A stretch of DNA of 64,000 nt from Pelagerythrobacter marensis (GCF_036700095.1 NZ_CP144918.1:1427001-1491000); one strand, 5' to 3'; positions 37,660 through 47,661 are shown, counted from the stretch's first letter. Numbers and translations are program-made. The notes: generated by a model not told the origin, from the sequence alone.

Positions 37660-38468
37660 CGGAGGCGGAGACGATTGCCGCCGATGATCCGGCCTTCGAC
37701 GCGAACCGCGGCGACTGGGAAGGGCCGGGAACGCGCGAGGCCGAGGAAACGTCGCTCTATCTGGAGCTGGACGGATGGGAAGGTCCACTCGATCTTCTGC
37801 TCGATCTGGCGCGCAGGCAGAAAGTCGATTTGCGCTCCATTTCGATCCTTTCGCTCGTCGATCAGTATCTCGACTATATCGAACGGGCCGAAGCGTTGCG
37901 GCTGGAACTGGCGGCCGACTATCTGGTGATGGCCGCGTGGCTGGCATACCTGAAATCGGCGCTGCTGCTGCCGCGCGACGAGCAGGAGGATCCGAGCCCG
38001 GAAGAACTGGCCTTGCGCCTGCAATTGCGCCTGCAGCGACTGGGCGCGATGCGCGAGGCGGCTGCGCGATTGATGGCGCGCGACCGGATCGGGCGCGACG
38101 TGTTCCTGCGGGCGCGGCCCGAAGGCTTGCGGATCGACCGGACGACCCGCTGGACATGCGACTGGTATTCGCTCGTCCAGGCCTATGGACGCGTGAAGGC
38201 GCGCACTGCGCCCGCTATTCACATGGTTCGCGAACGGCCGGTCATGACGCTCGAATCCGCGCTGGACCGGGTATCGGCCATGCTGGGCGTGACGCTCGAC
38301 TGGATGGACTTGCGCGATTTCCTGCCGCCCCATGCCGAACCGCGCCTGCGACGTTCGGCACTGGCTTCCAGTTTCGTCGCCGCGCTGGAACTTGCGCGAC
38401 TGGGCAAGGCGGAGATCGACCAGCAGGAAACTTTCGGCGCGCTTCGATTGCGCAGGGCGACTTCATGA
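37656..38468 (+). CDS. scpA: Segregation and condensation protein ScpA
   Basis: 270 residues. A variable acidic N-terminus of about 35, then the kleisin core with GWEGPLDLLLDLARRQKVDLRSISI and DYLVMAAWLAYLKSALLLP, and a C-terminal winged helix near 225-265. It bridges SMC heads in the chromosome-condensing complex. The start overlaps the nagZ stop and the stop overlaps the scpB start, so the three are translationally coupled. Confidence 0.95.
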   Translation: MTEAETIAADDPAFDANRGDWEGPGTREAEETSLYLELDGWEGPLDLLLDLARRQKVDLRSISILSLVDQYLDYIERAEALRLELAADYLVMAAWLAYLKSALLLPRDEQEDPSPEELALRLQLRLQRLGAMREAAARLMARDRIGRDVFLRARPEGLRIDRTTRWTCDWYSLVQAYGRVKARTAPAIHMVRERPVMTLESALDRVSAMLGVTLDWMDLRDFLPPHAEPRLRRSALASSFVAALELARLGKAEIDQQETFGALRLRRATS

Positions 38469-39085
38469 GCGGCGCGCCGGACGAGCTTCAGCGCGCGGTC
38501 GAGGCCACGCTGTTCGCGGCGGAAGAACCGATGACGGTCGATGCGCTTGCCGGCCATCTGGGGGATGCCGATCCGGCCGAGGTCCGGGCCGCCTTGCACG
38601 CGCTCGCCGGCCAATATTCGGGCCGCGGGATCGAACTGGTCGAACGCGGGCGGCGCTGGCATTTCCAGACCGCGCCCGACCTCGCCCACCTCTTGCGGCG
38701 CGAACGCGAACAGGTTCGCCGCCTCAGCCGGGCAGCGACCGAGGTTCTGGCGATCGTCGCCTATCACGAGCCGGTCAGCCGCGCGGAAATCGAATCGATT
38801 CGCGGGGTGCAGACATCGTCGGGCACGCTCGACGTGTTGATGGAGACGGGCTGGGTGCGGGTCGCGGGGCGGCGCGAAGTGCCGGGGCGGCCGGTGATCT
38901 ATGCAACGACGCCCGACTTTCTGCAGCATTTCGGCCTCGAATCGCGACGCGACTTGCCGGGGATCGACGAACTGCGCGCTGCGGGCTTGCTCGATCCGGT
39001 CGATCAGGCCTACGATGCGCTGGTTGCGACCGACGAGGGCGAGGGAGATTCGCCGGCCGTGCCCGGGCAGGCACCGGAAGGCTGA
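38465..39085 (+). CDS. scpB: Segregation and condensation protein ScpB
   Basis: 206 residues beginning MSGAPDELQRAVEATLFAAEEP. Two winged-helix domains are visible: about 5-80, and about 85-165 with VLAIVAYHEPVSRAEIESIRGV and GRPVIYATTPDFLQHFGL. It completes the SMC-ScpAB complex. ATGA overlap with scpA. A Glu/Pro-rich tail follows the core. Confidence 0.95.
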   Translation: MSGAPDELQRAVEATLFAAEEPMTVDALAGHLGDADPAEVRAALHALAGQYSGRGIELVERGRRWHFQTAPDLAHLLRREREQVRRLSRAATEVLAIVAYHEPVSRAEIESIRGVQTSSGTLDVLMETGWVRVAGRREVPGRPVIYATTPDFLQHFGLESRRDLPGIDELRAAGLLDPVDQAYDALVATDEGEGDSPAVPGQAPEG

Positions 39086-39160
39086 ACCGGCGCGGTTCGC
39101 CGCTGGCACAAGGCGGGGCGAACGCCTATATCGGTGGCAACGCAATCGGAAAGGTTCCCC

Positions 39161-39412
39161 ATGTCGCTCGGCCCCTGGCAGCTTATCATCATCGCGCTCG
39201 TGATTCTCGTCCTGTTCGGGCGCGGCCGCATTTCGGAGATGATGGGAGATTTCGGCAAAGGCATCAAAAGCTTCAAGCAAGGCATGAACGAGGAAGACGG
39301 TCAGGCGGCCAAGCCTGCTCCGCGCATCGAAGGGCCTGGGCACGAGGCGAAGCCGGCCTCCGACGCCGCATCCGAAGCCAAGCCGGCGGAAACGCGCGAC
39401 AACGCAAAGTGA
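39161..39412 (+). CDS. tatA: Twin-arginine translocase subunit TatA
   Basis: 83 residues starting MSLGPWQL. One short membrane segment (IIIALVILVLFG, about 9-21), the FGRGRI hinge, an amphipathic helix (ISEMMGDFGKGIKSFKQGM) and an acidic/Ala tail. TatA multimers form the pathway through which folded Tat substrates pass. First of tatABC. Confidence 0.94.
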   Translation: MSLGPWQLIIIALVILVLFGRGRISEMMGDFGKGIKSFKQGMNEEDGQAAKPAPRIEGPGHEAKPASDAASEAKPAETRDNAK

Positions 39413-39439
39413 CGCGGCCGACGCGCGCCGCCTGACCCC

Positions 39440-39838
39440 ATGTTCGATATCGGCGCAACGGAACTGCTCGTAATCGCGATCGTGGCGATCATCGTGATCG
39501 GCCCGAAGGACATGCCGCTCGCGCTGCGCACGGCAGGCCGGTGGATCGGCAAGATCCGCCGGGTGTCGGCGCACTTCCGCACCGGCATCGACGCGATGGT
39601 TCGCGAAGCCGAAATGGAAGACATGGAGAAGAAGTGGCGCGAACAGAACGCGCGCATCATGGCCCGGCACCCGGAACAGGAGATGGAACCGCTGGACCAG
39701 CGCGAAACCGCGGCCGAGTCGAGGCCTCGACAGGCGGAACCGCCGGAAGAGGGGGCGAAGACGGACGCGAACGACGAGCAGTCGGGCGCGAACGGCGATC
39801 AGCCCGGCCTTCCGCTTGGCAAGCCCCCGGCAGGATAG
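39440..39838 (+). CDS. tatB: Twin-arginine translocase subunit TatB
   Basis: 132 residues. MFDIGATELLVIAIVAIIVIGPKD gives the TatB membrane helix with its conserved E8 and GPKD hinge, followed by an amphipathic helix (LPLALRTAGRW-like) and a long Glu/Gln-rich tail. TatB pairs with TatC as the signal-peptide receptor. 27 bases after tatA. Confidence 0.94.
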   Translation: MFDIGATELLVIAIVAIIVIGPKDMPLALRTAGRWIGKIRRVSAHFRTGIDAMVREAEMEDMEKKWREQNARIMARHPEQEMEPLDQRETAAESRPRQAEPPEEGAKTDANDEQSGANGDQPGLPLGKPPAG

Positions 39839-39845
39839 GGCCGCA

Positions 39846-40649
39846 ATGGCGCTGAAGTTACGCGATCTCGACGATACGCAAGCCCCCCTGCTCGATCACC
39901 TGATCGAGCTGCGAACCCGTCTGGTGCGCTGCGTCGCGGCGCTCGCGGTGGCGTTCGCCGTCTGCCTCTATTTTGCGGACGATATCTTCGGGTTTCTCGT
40001 GCGCCCGCTGACCGCCGCTTTTCCCGACGGTGAGGGCCGGTTGATCTATACCCAGCTGTACGAGGCGTTCTTCGTGGAGTTGAAGGTCGCGCTGTTCGCT
40101 GCGTTCTTCATCAGCTTCCCGATCATCGCCAACCAGCTTTGGGCTTTCGTTGCGCCGGGTCTCTATGCCCGCGAGAAAAGAGCGTTCCTGCCATTCCTTA
40201 TCGCGACGCCGGTGCTGTTCGTGATCGGCGCCGCGCTCGCCTACTACGTGGTCATGCCCACGGCCTTCCGTTGGTTCCTCGGGTTCGAGGGCAGGGTCGG
40301 GGGGCTCGATATCGAGGCTCTGCCGGGCACCGGCAACTATCTCTCGCTGGTCATGCAGTTCATTCTCGCCTTCGGGATCAGCTTCCTGCTGCCGGTCCTG
40401 CTCCTGCTGCTCAATCGCGCGGGGATCGTCACCCGGGCCCAGCTCGTTTCGGCGCGTCGCTATGTCGTCGTGCTCGTGGTTGCGATCGCGGCGGTCGTGA
40501 CGCCGCCCGATCCCGGTTCGCAGCTGATCCTGGCGGTTCCGCTGCTCCTGCTGTTCGAAGGGTCGCTTGCGCTGATGCGGATTACCGAACGGCAACGCCT
40601 GTCGGCAGGAAGCGAAGGGGAGGCCGAGGGCGCCGGGCAGGAGAGCTGA
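39846..40649 (+). CDS. tatC: Twin-arginine translocase subunit TatC
   Basis: 267 residues, start at MALKLRDLDD 7 bases after the tatB stop. Six membrane segments, with the conserved N-terminal LDHLIELRTRL and the first-loop stretch FPIIANQLWAFVAPGLYAREKR. It recognises the twin-arginine signal peptide. The C-terminal tail is Glu/Gly-rich. End of the long plus-strand run that starts with argS. Confidence 0.95.
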   Translation: MALKLRDLDDTQAPLLDHLIELRTRLVRCVAALAVAFAVCLYFADDIFGFLVRPLTAAFPDGEGRLIYTQLYEAFFVELKVALFAAFFISFPIIANQLWAFVAPGLYAREKRAFLPFLIATPVLFVIGAALAYYVVMPTAFRWFLGFEGRVGGLDIEALPGTGNYLSLVMQFILAFGISFLLPVLLLLLNRAGIVTRAQLVSARRYVVVLVVAIAAVVTPPDPGSQLILAVPLLLLFEGSLALMRITERQRLSAGSEGEAEGAGQES

Positions 40650-40894
40650 TAGCATCCGGGCGGCAGAGTGCCGCTACACCCAAGTTCCCCGCGAGGGGAG
40701 GGATTTCATGCCACCGACGTTCCTCGGAGGGAGCGACCGGCATCGGATGATCGTGCGACCGGAGGCTTCAGCCTGCACCGGGGCTCGGAAACAGGCGAAC
40801 CTCCCGGGTCTTTGCGTTGTCTGCGAGCTTGCGGGGCTTGTCTCTCGATACAAAACCGACAGGTTTGGGAAGGCATCCTTCCCGCGCACAAAAA
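40650..40894. other. Intergenic region after tatC with no recognised gene
   Basis: About 245 bases before the terminator. It contains short palindromes (CCCCGCGAGGGG near 40687 and CCTCGGAGG near 40725) and no frame with a plausible start, ribosome site and composition. A small RNA ending at the following hairpin is conceivable but I see no promoter for one. Confidence 0.35.
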
Positions 40895-40918
40895 AACGGG
40901 GCCGGAAGGCCCCGTTTT
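40893..40918. terminator. Bidirectional rho-independent terminator
   Basis: AACGGGGCC (40895-40903) pairs with GGCCCCGTT (40908-40916) around GGAA. An A-run of seven bases lies to the left and TTTTC to the right. On the minus strand this gives a strong terminator with a T-run for the small exported-protein gene; on the plus strand it may end tatC transcripts. Confidence 0.85.
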
Positions 40919-40945
40919 CTCAAACTCTCGTCTGATCCGTTCGGA

Positions 40946-41176
40946 TCAGGCGCTGACCGGATCGTCGTCACCGTCGACGGCAATCACGATGCCCGCGATC
41001 ACGGCAGCTGCCGCCAGGATGGCGAGGATGATGCCCGAACCGCCTTCACCACCAAGTTCGCTCTCTTCAGCAACCGGGGCCGCCGAACGATCGGCAACCG
41101 GGGCCGACTGAGCAAGAGCCGGCGAGGCGGCCAGGGACAGAGCAGCCGTGGCGGCAAGAACATTGCGGAATTTCAT
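40946..41176 (-). CDS. Tiny exported, membrane-anchored protein of unknown function
   Basis: 76 residues starting MKFRNVLA behind GGAGACG. A signal peptide to about residue 23 (ALAQ), a short Pro/Ala/Ser stretch, ESELGGEGGSG, then a second hydrophobic segment (IILAILAAAAVIAGIVIAV) and an acidic end DGDDDPVSA. The mature product would be a roughly 50-residue single-span protein with an acidic C-terminus. I recall similar tiny proteins in sphingomonads with no known role. It has its own upstream region (215 bases) and a strong terminator, which suggests high expression. Confidence 0.72.
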   Translation of the reverse strand: MKFRNVLAATAALSLAASPALAQSAPVADRSAAPVAEESELGGEGGSGIILAILAAAAVIAGIVIAVDGDDDPVSA

Positions 41177-41391
41177 CGATACGTCTCCTGAGCACTTCAA
41201 TAGTTCGAAACTCGTCGCCCCTCGTAGGACAGGCGAATTCGAGTGACAACCCAAAATTCCCGGCAACTTTCAATAACCGGGGCACTGTGGCCGAAAAGTC
41301 TCGCCACGCCCGGGCAATGCCCGAGGAAAGTTAAAGAATGCCAATTGCATTTTTTATTCGAATCCCGACGGATTCGCCCGCGGCGCGCATA

Positions 41392-43068
41392 TCAGTCGGC
41401 GTGGCGGGGCGATTCGCTCTGCACGAATCGCTCCCCGCCGACCCAGGTTTCGATCACCCGCGTGCCGCGCAGTTCCTCGGGCGTGGACAGCAGGGGATCG
41501 CGGTCGATTATCACGAAATCCGCCCGTTCGCCTTCGATCAGGCGCCCGAAACGTCCTTCGGCAAAGCCGGCGTGGGCGCCGGCGCTGGTAAAGGCCGCAA
41601 GAGCCCGCTCGCGGCTGACCGCTTCGGCCGGATACCACCCCCCGAACGGCCGGCCCTGTGCATCGCGCCGGGTGAACGCCGCCGCAAGGCCGGCGAATGG
41701 ATCGGGCGATTCGACGGGCGCGTCGGATCCGAACACCAGCGGAGCGCCGGTTTCGGCGATCGATTTCCAGGCGTAGGCCCCCTGAAGCCGCGGCGGGTCG
41801 AGACGCCGTTCTGCCATTTGCCTGTCGGACGTCTGATGCACCGGCTGCATCGAGGCAATCACGCCATGTCGGGCGAACTGCGGAATGTCCGCCGGGTCGA
41901 CGATCTGTCCATGCTCGATCCGCCAGCGACGGTCGCCGGGGTACGTCGACGAGAGTTCCTCGATCGCTGCCAGCACCTCGGCGTTTGCCGCGTCCCCGAT
42001 GGCGTGGACGGCGACCTGAAACCTGTCGAGCGCGGCGCGGCTCATCAGATTGCGAAGCTGCGACCCGGTCAGGAGCGGCAGGCCGTTGTTGTCGGGGTCG
42101 TCGGCATAGGGGCGCTTGAGCCAGGCTCCGCGCGAGCCGAGCGCGCCGTCGAGATAGATCTTCACCCCGTTCAGCCGCAGCTTGTCGTCGTAGAGCCACG
42201 GCGTCGGGCCGGGGCCGCCGATCAGTTCCATCGCGCCGGTGCCGGCGGCATAGGCCATGATCCGGATCTTCAACCAGCCGCCATCGCCGGCGCGGCGGTA
42301 GGTTTGCCAGTCCTCGATCGTTGTGCCCATATCGGCAACGGCCGTGATCCCGTGACGCAGCAGAATGTCCTGCGCCTTCTGCAACGCCAGATCGCGATCC
42401 TCGGGGCGCAGCGCGGGCAGTTTGGATGCAACCAGTTCGCTCGCCGCATCGACGAACACGCCGGCCGGCCGGCGCGTGCCCGCGATCCGAACGATTCGTC
42501 CGCCTGCCGGATCGGGGGTCGCCTCGTCGACATTGGCCAGCCGCATCGCGGCGCTGTTGGCCCAGCCGGCGTGGCCGTCGACCCGTTCGAGCCAGACCGG
42601 ACGGTCGGCCACGGCGGCGTCCAGTTCGGCCGCGGTCGGAAACCGCCCCAGCCCCCACTTTTCCTGATTCCATCCGCGTCCGACGATCCACCGTTTCCCG
42701 GGGTTCGCAGCGGCATAGTCGGCGATTTTCGCCTGCGCTTCCGCCAGCGAAGCGGTGTCGGAGAGGTCGAGCGTCAGCGCGGCCAGGCCGATCCCCATGA
42801 CGTGCAGATGCGAATCGACGATCCCGGGGATGACGAAGCGCCCCTTGCCGTCGACGTGAAAGTCGACCTCGCGGGGGCGCTTGTCGCGCCGGTCCAGCAC
42901 CTTTTTGATCCGCCCGTCGTTGTCGATCACGAGCCCTGTAAAAGTGTCGATATCGCCGTCTGCGTCGATCGTGACGCCCTGGACGTTGTCGACCAGCGTG
43001 TCTGCGCCGGCGGGCGCAGCGCTGCAGAAGGCGGCGAGCAAAAGGGCGGGAAGGGCAAGGCGGATCAT
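41392..43068 (-). CDS. Exported amidohydrolase of the YtcJ type
   Basis: 558 residues starting MIRLALPA behind AGGAGAGAC; the signal peptide ends near AGA (residue 22). Amidohydrolase landmarks: metal motif VDSHLHVMG near 80, GRGWNQEKWG, VHAIGDAANAEVL (about 370), RIEHGQIV and FGSDAPVESPDPF (about 450). YtcJ-like enzymes hydrolyse amides or N-acyl compounds with a one- or two-metal centre; the substrate is unknown. It is periplasmic by its signal. Monocistronic, divergent from the threonine dehydratase gene. Confidence 0.86.
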   Translation of the reverse strand: MIRLALPALLLAAFCSAAPAGADTLVDNVQGVTIDADGDIDTFTGLVIDNDGRIKKVLDRRDKRPREVDFHVDGKGRFVIPGIVDSHLHVMGIGLAALTLDLSDTASLAEAQAKIADYAAANPGKRWIVGRGWNQEKWGLGRFPTAAELDAAVADRPVWLERVDGHAGWANSAAMRLANVDEATPDPAGGRIVRIAGTRRPAGVFVDAASELVASKLPALRPEDRDLALQKAQDILLRHGITAVADMGTTIEDWQTYRRAGDGGWLKIRIMAYAAGTGAMELIGGPGPTPWLYDDKLRLNGVKIYLDGALGSRGAWLKRPYADDPDNNGLPLLTGSQLRNLMSRAALDRFQVAVHAIGDAANAEVLAAIEELSSTYPGDRRWRIEHGQIVDPADIPQFARHGVIASMQPVHQTSDRQMAERRLDPPRLQGAYAWKSIAETGAPLVFGSDAPVESPDPFAGLAAAFTRRDAQGRPFGGWYPAEAVSRERALAAFTSAGAHAGFAEGRFGRLIEGERADFVIIDRDPLLSTPEELRGTRVIETWVGGERFVQSESPRHAD

Positions 43069-43223
43069 CGTCTCTCCTGTGGCACACCCGGCGCAGACGG
43101 CGCCGGACCCTGCCGGCAATTACGGCAAGTCGCCGGCGTTGCAAATGCCTGCACGGCGCGAATGCGGGGGTGATGCAAGAGGCATGTTTCCTGGCCCGAT
43201 CTTTTGCCCTAGGGCGCTGGGTC

Positions 43224-44477
43224 ATGAGTCAGAGCAAAGCCGTTTCCGTCGCGGAATCCTCCGCCGACAAGCTTACCGTCGATCACGTCCGCGCGGCCGC
43301 CGCGCGGATCGCAGGCGCCGTGGTCCGCACGCCGACGATGTACAGCAGGACCCTATCCGACATTGCCGGCGCGGACATCTGGCTGAAGTTCGAAAATCTT
43401 CAGTTCACCGCAGCGTACAAGGAACGCGGCGCTCTCAACGCGCTCCTGCTCCTGACGCCGGAGCAGCGCGAGCGCGGAGTCATCGCCGCCTCGGCCGGCA
43501 ATCATTCGCAGGGGTTGAGCTATCACGGAACGCGCCTGGGCGTTCCGGTGACGATCGTGATGCCGCGCCCGACGCCGACGGTGAAAATCATGCAGACCGA
43601 AAGCGTCGGCGGCCAGGTCGTGCTGGAGGGGGAGACCTTCGACGAGGCCTATGCCCATGCGCGCAAGCTGGAGAAGGAACTGGGCCTCACATTCGTCCAT
43701 CCCTTCGACGATCCCGATGTGGCGGCCGGCGCGGGCACTGTCGCGCTGGAAATGCTCGAGGACGCGCCCGAAATCGATTGCCTGGTCACCCCGATCGGCG
43801 GCGGCGGGCTGATTTCCGGCATGTCGACCGTGGCGCGCGCGCTTCGCCCCGGGATCGAAGTGGTCGGCGTGCAGGCCGCCCTGTTCCCGTCGATGTATGC
43901 GCGGGTGAAGGGCGAGGATCGCGATTGCGGCGGCGACACCCTGGCCGAAGGGATCGCGGTCAAGGCGCCGGGGGCTTTCACGTCCGAGGTGATTGCGGAA
44001 CGTGTCGACGATATCCTGCTGGTGAGCGAGGAATCGCTGGAAAAGGCGGTTTCCCTCCTCCTCCAGATCGAAAAGACGGTCGTGGAAGGGGCCGGGTCGG
44101 CGGGCCTTGCGGCAGTGCTCGAACACCGCGACCGCTTTGCCGGGCGCAAGATCGGGCTCGTCCTGTGCGGGGGCAATATCGACACCCGCCTGCTTGCCAA
44201 CGTGCTGCTGCGCGATCTGGCCCGTTCGGGCCGGCTCGCGCGCCTGCGCATCACCCTGCAGGACAGGCCGGGTGCGCTCTATCGGGTGATGCGCGAGTTC
44301 GAGGCGCACAACGTCAATATCATCGAGATCTATCACCAGCGGATATTCACCAGTCTCCCGGCCAAGGGGCTGATAACCGACATCGAATGCGAAGCGCGCG
44401 ACCGGGAACAGATCGATGCGCTGGTGGAATCGCTGCGCGGGCAGGGCTATTCGGTCAGCCAGGTGGAACTGGCCTGA
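43224..44477 (+). CDS. ilvA: Threonine ammonia-lyase with C-terminal ACT domain
   Basis: 417 residues starting MSQSKAVSV. The PLP lysine is K66 in AAYKERGALN; the Gly-rich phosphate loop is IGGGGLISG near 192; a substrate loop SAGNHSQG precedes it. The last about 85 residues form a single ACT domain (RITLQDRPGALYRVMREFEAHNVNI). It makes 2-oxobutanoate and ammonia from threonine. The single-ACT layout fits the shorter enzyme class and could serve isoleucine synthesis or threonine breakdown. The gene symbol is by function only. Confidence 0.9.
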   Translation: MSQSKAVSVAESSADKLTVDHVRAAAARIAGAVVRTPTMYSRTLSDIAGADIWLKFENLQFTAAYKERGALNALLLLTPEQRERGVIAASAGNHSQGLSYHGTRLGVPVTIVMPRPTPTVKIMQTESVGGQVVLEGETFDEAYAHARKLEKELGLTFVHPFDDPDVAAGAGTVALEMLEDAPEIDCLVTPIGGGGLISGMSTVARALRPGIEVVGVQAALFPSMYARVKGEDRDCGGDTLAEGIAVKAPGAFTSEVIAERVDDILLVSEESLEKAVSLLLQIEKTVVEGAGSAGLAAVLEHRDRFAGRKIGLVLCGGNIDTRLLANVLLRDLARSGRLARLRITLQDRPGALYRVMREFEAHNVNIIEIYHQRIFTSLPAKGLITDIECEARDREQIDALVESLRGQGYSVSQVELA

Positions 44478-44684
44478 ATTCCGAACCGCGCAGCCTCCCG
44501 CACGGCGCGCAAAGCGTGCCATGGCCGCACAGGTCAGGCGATTCGCCGATCCTCAATTGTGCAAAATAACCCCTCGCCGACCATGTTATATGGTTAAGGG
44601 ACTTTTACCGCGGCCGGCATGTCGGCATAGTCGGGAAGAAGTTCGCAGCACGCCGATTCAGCCGAGAGAGGTAAACGCCAAGCC
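44478..44684. other. Intergenic leader region of bpt
   Basis: 207 bases with an AT-rich patch near 44555-44605 that probably holds the bpt-tamA-tamB promoter, though no consensus pair with proper spacing is convincing. A 32-codon frame (44590-44688) ends in a GTGA overlap with the bpt start but has no ribosome site. Confidence 0.35.
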
Positions 44685-45527
44685 GTGACGGCCCCCGTTC
44701 GTTTCCCCCGCTTCTTCGTGACCAGCCCCGCCCCGTGCCCCTATCTGCCCGGTCGCAGCGAGCGCAAGGTGTTCACGGAGCTGAAGGGCGCGAATGCCGA
44801 CGAGCTGAACGAGGCGCTTGGCCGGATCGGGTTCCGCCGCAGCCAGACGGTGGCCTATCGCCCCAGTTGCCTCGATTGCCAGGCCTGCGTCTCGGTCCGC
44901 GTGGTCGCCGGCGAGTTCGCCCCGTCATCCTCGCAGAAGCGGATCGCGCGGCGCAATCGCGACCTCGAGGTGACCGAGTGCCGCCCCTGGGCGACCGACG
45001 AGCAGTTCGACCTGCTGCAGCGCTATCTGAGCGTGCGCCACCCGGGCGGCGGCATGGCGTCGATGGACGAACTCGATTTCGCGGATATGGTGGAACACAC
45101 GCCCGTAACCAGCTATGTGGTTGAATATCGGGAGCCCTCCGACGGTTCGGGCCCGGGTCGCCTCGTCGGAGCGTGCCTGACCGATCGCCAGGGCGACGGG
45201 CTGTCGATGATCTACAGTTTCTACGACCCGGAGCATGAGGCGCGGTCTGGACTTGGTACTTACATCATTCTCGATCACATTCGCCGAGCTGCCGAGGAGG
45301 GCCTGCCCTATGTCTACCTCGGGTACTGGGTCGAAGGGTCGCAAAGCATGCAGTACAAGATCCGCTTCCGCCCCATGGAGCGATTGGGGGCGGAAGGGTG
45401 GCGGCGGCTGGGCCGCGAAGAGCAGGATGCGCTCATCGCCGCAGCCGTCGGCGCCCGGAGCGATTCGGGCGGCGAGGCCCGTCCCGCGAAGGACGGCACC
45501 GCCAGCCAGTATCGCATGGCCGAATAG
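44685..45527 (+). CDS. bpt: Aspartate/glutamate leucyltransferase (N-end rule, Bpt)
   Basis: 280 residues from a GTG start. It matches the ATE-like fold: [24 protein letters not shown] at the N-terminus, [23 protein letters not shown] with the Cys cluster, and [24 protein letters not shown] at the C-terminus. Bpt adds leucine from Leu-tRNA to N-terminal Asp or Glu, marking proteins for ClpAP. The last about 30 residues (after AAAVGARSD) look like an extension and overlap the predicted tamA start. Confidence 0.93.
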   Translation: MTAPVRFPRFFVTSPAPCPYLPGRSERKVFTELKGANADELNEALGRIGFRRSQTVAYRPSCLDCQACVSVRVVAGEFAPSSSQKRIARRNRDLEVTECRPWATDEQFDLLQRYLSVRHPGGGMASMDELDFADMVEHTPVTSYVVEYREPSDGSGPGRLVGACLTDRQGDGLSMIYSFYDPEHEARSGLGTYIILDHIRRAAEEGLPYVYLGYWVEGSQSMQYKIRFRPMERLGAEGWRRLGREEQDALIAAAVGARSDSGGEARPAKDGTASQYRMAE

Positions 45528-47661
45528 GCTCGCTGCCGCGCTCGCGGCGCTGGGGCTGGCGACCGCGCCCCAGGCGCTGCTGGCGCAAGATCGCCAGGCT
45601 CCCGCAACGCTCGAGGATCTGATCCCCGATGCGGCGGTCGACAATCCCGAGGCCTGGGCCGAAGAAGGCGTCGAGCCGGAGGCGCGGGCCGCTGCCCAGC
45701 AATCGCCGGCGATCGATCCCGGCGATCCGCTGGTCGACGATCCTGCGATCCAGGTCGCCTGGCCCGACGAAACGCCGATCCCCGAACCCGATCCCCTTGC
45801 GCCCGAGGAAGAGATCGAATTTGCGGACATCGACCGCGAGTTCTTTCGCGGGGCCCCCGAAATGAAAGTGATCACTCTGGGGCCGGAACTGGCGCTCGGT
45901 TTCCCGGCCGAAGAGGGAAGCTTTCCTCAGCGCGACGAACTCGCGAAACGGTTCGAGGCGCTGTCGACGGTCGAGGAACTGCAGGACGACGACAACGACG
46001 ACAATATCGCCCAGCTTGCCGCGCGCGCGCGGGCGGACGAGGAGCTTCTGGCACAGCTTCTGCGCGTATACGGCTATTACGACGCCCAGATAATCCGCAC
46101 GGTCGGCGGAACCCGCCCCGGCGGCGATTCCGCCGAACGCGGGGCGAACGTGCGTTTCGACATCGTGCCGGGCGAGCGCTATTCGTTCGGCGCGATCGAC
46201 CTGGGGGAGATCGAGCAGGCGCCCGACGGTCCGGCGCTGCGTTCGGCGTTCGAGATCGAGACCGGCGACCCGCTGTCCAGCGATGCGATCGTGCAGGAGC
46301 AGTTCGATCTCGACCGGGCGCTGGGCGAAACGGGTTATCCCTTCGCCGAGATCGACGAGCCCCAGCTGCTGGTCGATCACGCGCGGATCGAGGGCGATCT
46401 GACCATGCCGGTCCGCCCGAACGGCAAATATGCGTTCGGCGAGATCGTCAGCGGGTCCCCCGATTTTCTGCCCAGCCGGCATCTCCAGACCATCGCCCGG
46501 TTCGACCGCGGCGACATCTACCAGCGCAGCCTCGAACAGGATCTGCGCCGCGCGATCGTGGCCACGGGGCTGGTCTCGTCCGTCACGATCACCAAGCGCG
46601 AAGTGGCGCCGCCCGATGCGACCAGGCCGGGCGAAATCGCGCTGGATGTGGAGATGACCAGGGCCAAGCTGCGCACGATTGCCGGGGCTGTCGGCTATGG
46701 TTCCGAAGAAGGTTTCCGTGTCGAGGCAAGCTGGGAACACCGCAATTTCTTCCCGCCGGAAGGCGCCATCCGCGTGCGCGGGATCGTCGGCACGCAGGAA
46801 CAGCTTGCCGGGGTTACCTTCCGCCGCAACAATTTCGGCGGGCGCGACCGCATTCTCAACGTCGATGCCTATGCCAGCACGATCGACAGCCCGGCCTTCG
46901 ACGCCCGCACGCTCGCGTTCGTCGCCAGCTACGAGCGTTCGTCGACCCTCCTGTTCCAGAAACCGATCAGCTGGAGCGTGGGTTTCGAGGCAGTGGCGAC
47001 GGGCGAGCGCCCCCCGGCGAACGACGATACGCCGCAACAGCCGCGCCAGACCTATTTCGTCGGCGCCATCCCGCTCTATCTCCAGCTCGACACGACCAAC
47101 GACCTGCTCGACCCGACCGAGGGGTTCCGCGTGTCGGGCCGCTTCTCGCCCGAGGTGTCGCGCAGCAGGGGGGTGGAAAGCTTCTATCTGCGCAGCCAGT
47201 TCGATGCGAGCTATTACCGGCAGGTGAGCGACAAGGTCGTCGTCGCCGGGCGCGCGCGCTTCGGCACGATCGCGGGGACGGCGATCGCGAACATCGCGCC
47301 CTCGCGCCGGCTCTACGCCGGTGGCGGCGGGTCCGTGCGCGGTTACGGCTATCGCGAGATCGGGCCGCACGACGAGCTGGGCGACCCCACCGGCGGGCGC
47401 TCGCTGGCCGAGGTCGCCCTGGAGGCGCGCATCAAGACCGGCTTCTTCGATGGCGCGCTGTCGGTCGTGCCCTTCGTCGACGCCGGGACGGTCAGCACCA
47501 GCACGTTGCCCGATTTCGAAACGTTCCGCGTCGGCGCGGGGCTGGGCGTGCGCTACCACACCGGGTTCGGCCCGATCCGCGTGGACGTGGGCGTTCCGAT
47601 CAACCCCGGCCCGGACGATAGCCCGGTTGCGGTCTACGTATCGCTGGGGCAGGCGTTCTGA
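45427..47661 (+). CDS. tamA: Outer-membrane assembly protein TamA (Omp85 family)
   Basis: About 744 residues if started at ATG 45427, the nearest canonical start. That overlaps bpt by 101 bases and puts 31 residues before the signal-like [21 protein letters not shown]. No ATG, GTG or TTG lies closer in frame. The periplasmic part (about 140-400) holds POTRA repeats, for example [19 protein letters not shown]; the last about 330 residues are an Omp85 barrel with [14 protein letters not shown] (RGY near 637) and a terminal Phe. TamA works with TamB, encoded next with a one-base overlap, in outer-membrane protein and lipid traffic. Confidence 0.9.
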   Translation: MRSSPQPSAPGAIRAARPVPRRTAPPASIAWPNRLAAALAALGLATAPQALLAQDRQAPATLEDLIPDAAVDNPEAWAEEGVEPEARAAAQQSPAIDPGDPLVDDPAIQVAWPDETPIPEPDPLAPEEEIEFADIDREFFRGAPEMKVITLGPELALGFPAEEGSFPQRDELAKRFEALSTVEELQDDDNDDNIAQLAARARADEELLAQLLRVYGYYDAQIIRTVGGTRPGGDSAERGANVRFDIVPGERYSFGAIDLGEIEQAPDGPALRSAFEIETGDPLSSDAIVQEQFDLDRALGETGYPFAEIDEPQLLVDHARIEGDLTMPVRPNGKYAFGEIVSGSPDFLPSRHLQTIARFDRGDIYQRSLEQDLRRAIVATGLVSSVTITKREVAPPDATRPGEIALDVEMTRAKLRTIAGAVGYGSEEGFRVEASWEHRNFFPPEGAIRVRGIVGTQEQLAGVTFRRNNFGGRDRILNVDAYASTIDSPAFDARTLAFVASYERSSTLLFQKPISWSVGFEAVATGERPPANDDTPQQPRQTYFVGAIPLYLQLDTTNDLLDPTEGFRVSGRFSPEVSRSRGVESFYLRSQFDASYYRQVSDKVVVAGRARFGTIAGTAIANIAPSRRLYAGGGGSVRGYGYREIGPHDELGDPTGGRSLAEVALEARIKTGFFDGALSVVPFVDAGTVSTSTLPDFETFRVGAGLGVRYHTGFGPIRVDVGVPINPGPDDSPVAVYVSLGQAF

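Noticed and set aside
44590-44688. A 32-codon upstream frame ending in a GTGA overlap with bpt
   Set aside because: No ribosome site and no notable codon runs such as a leader peptide would have; overlap may be chance.
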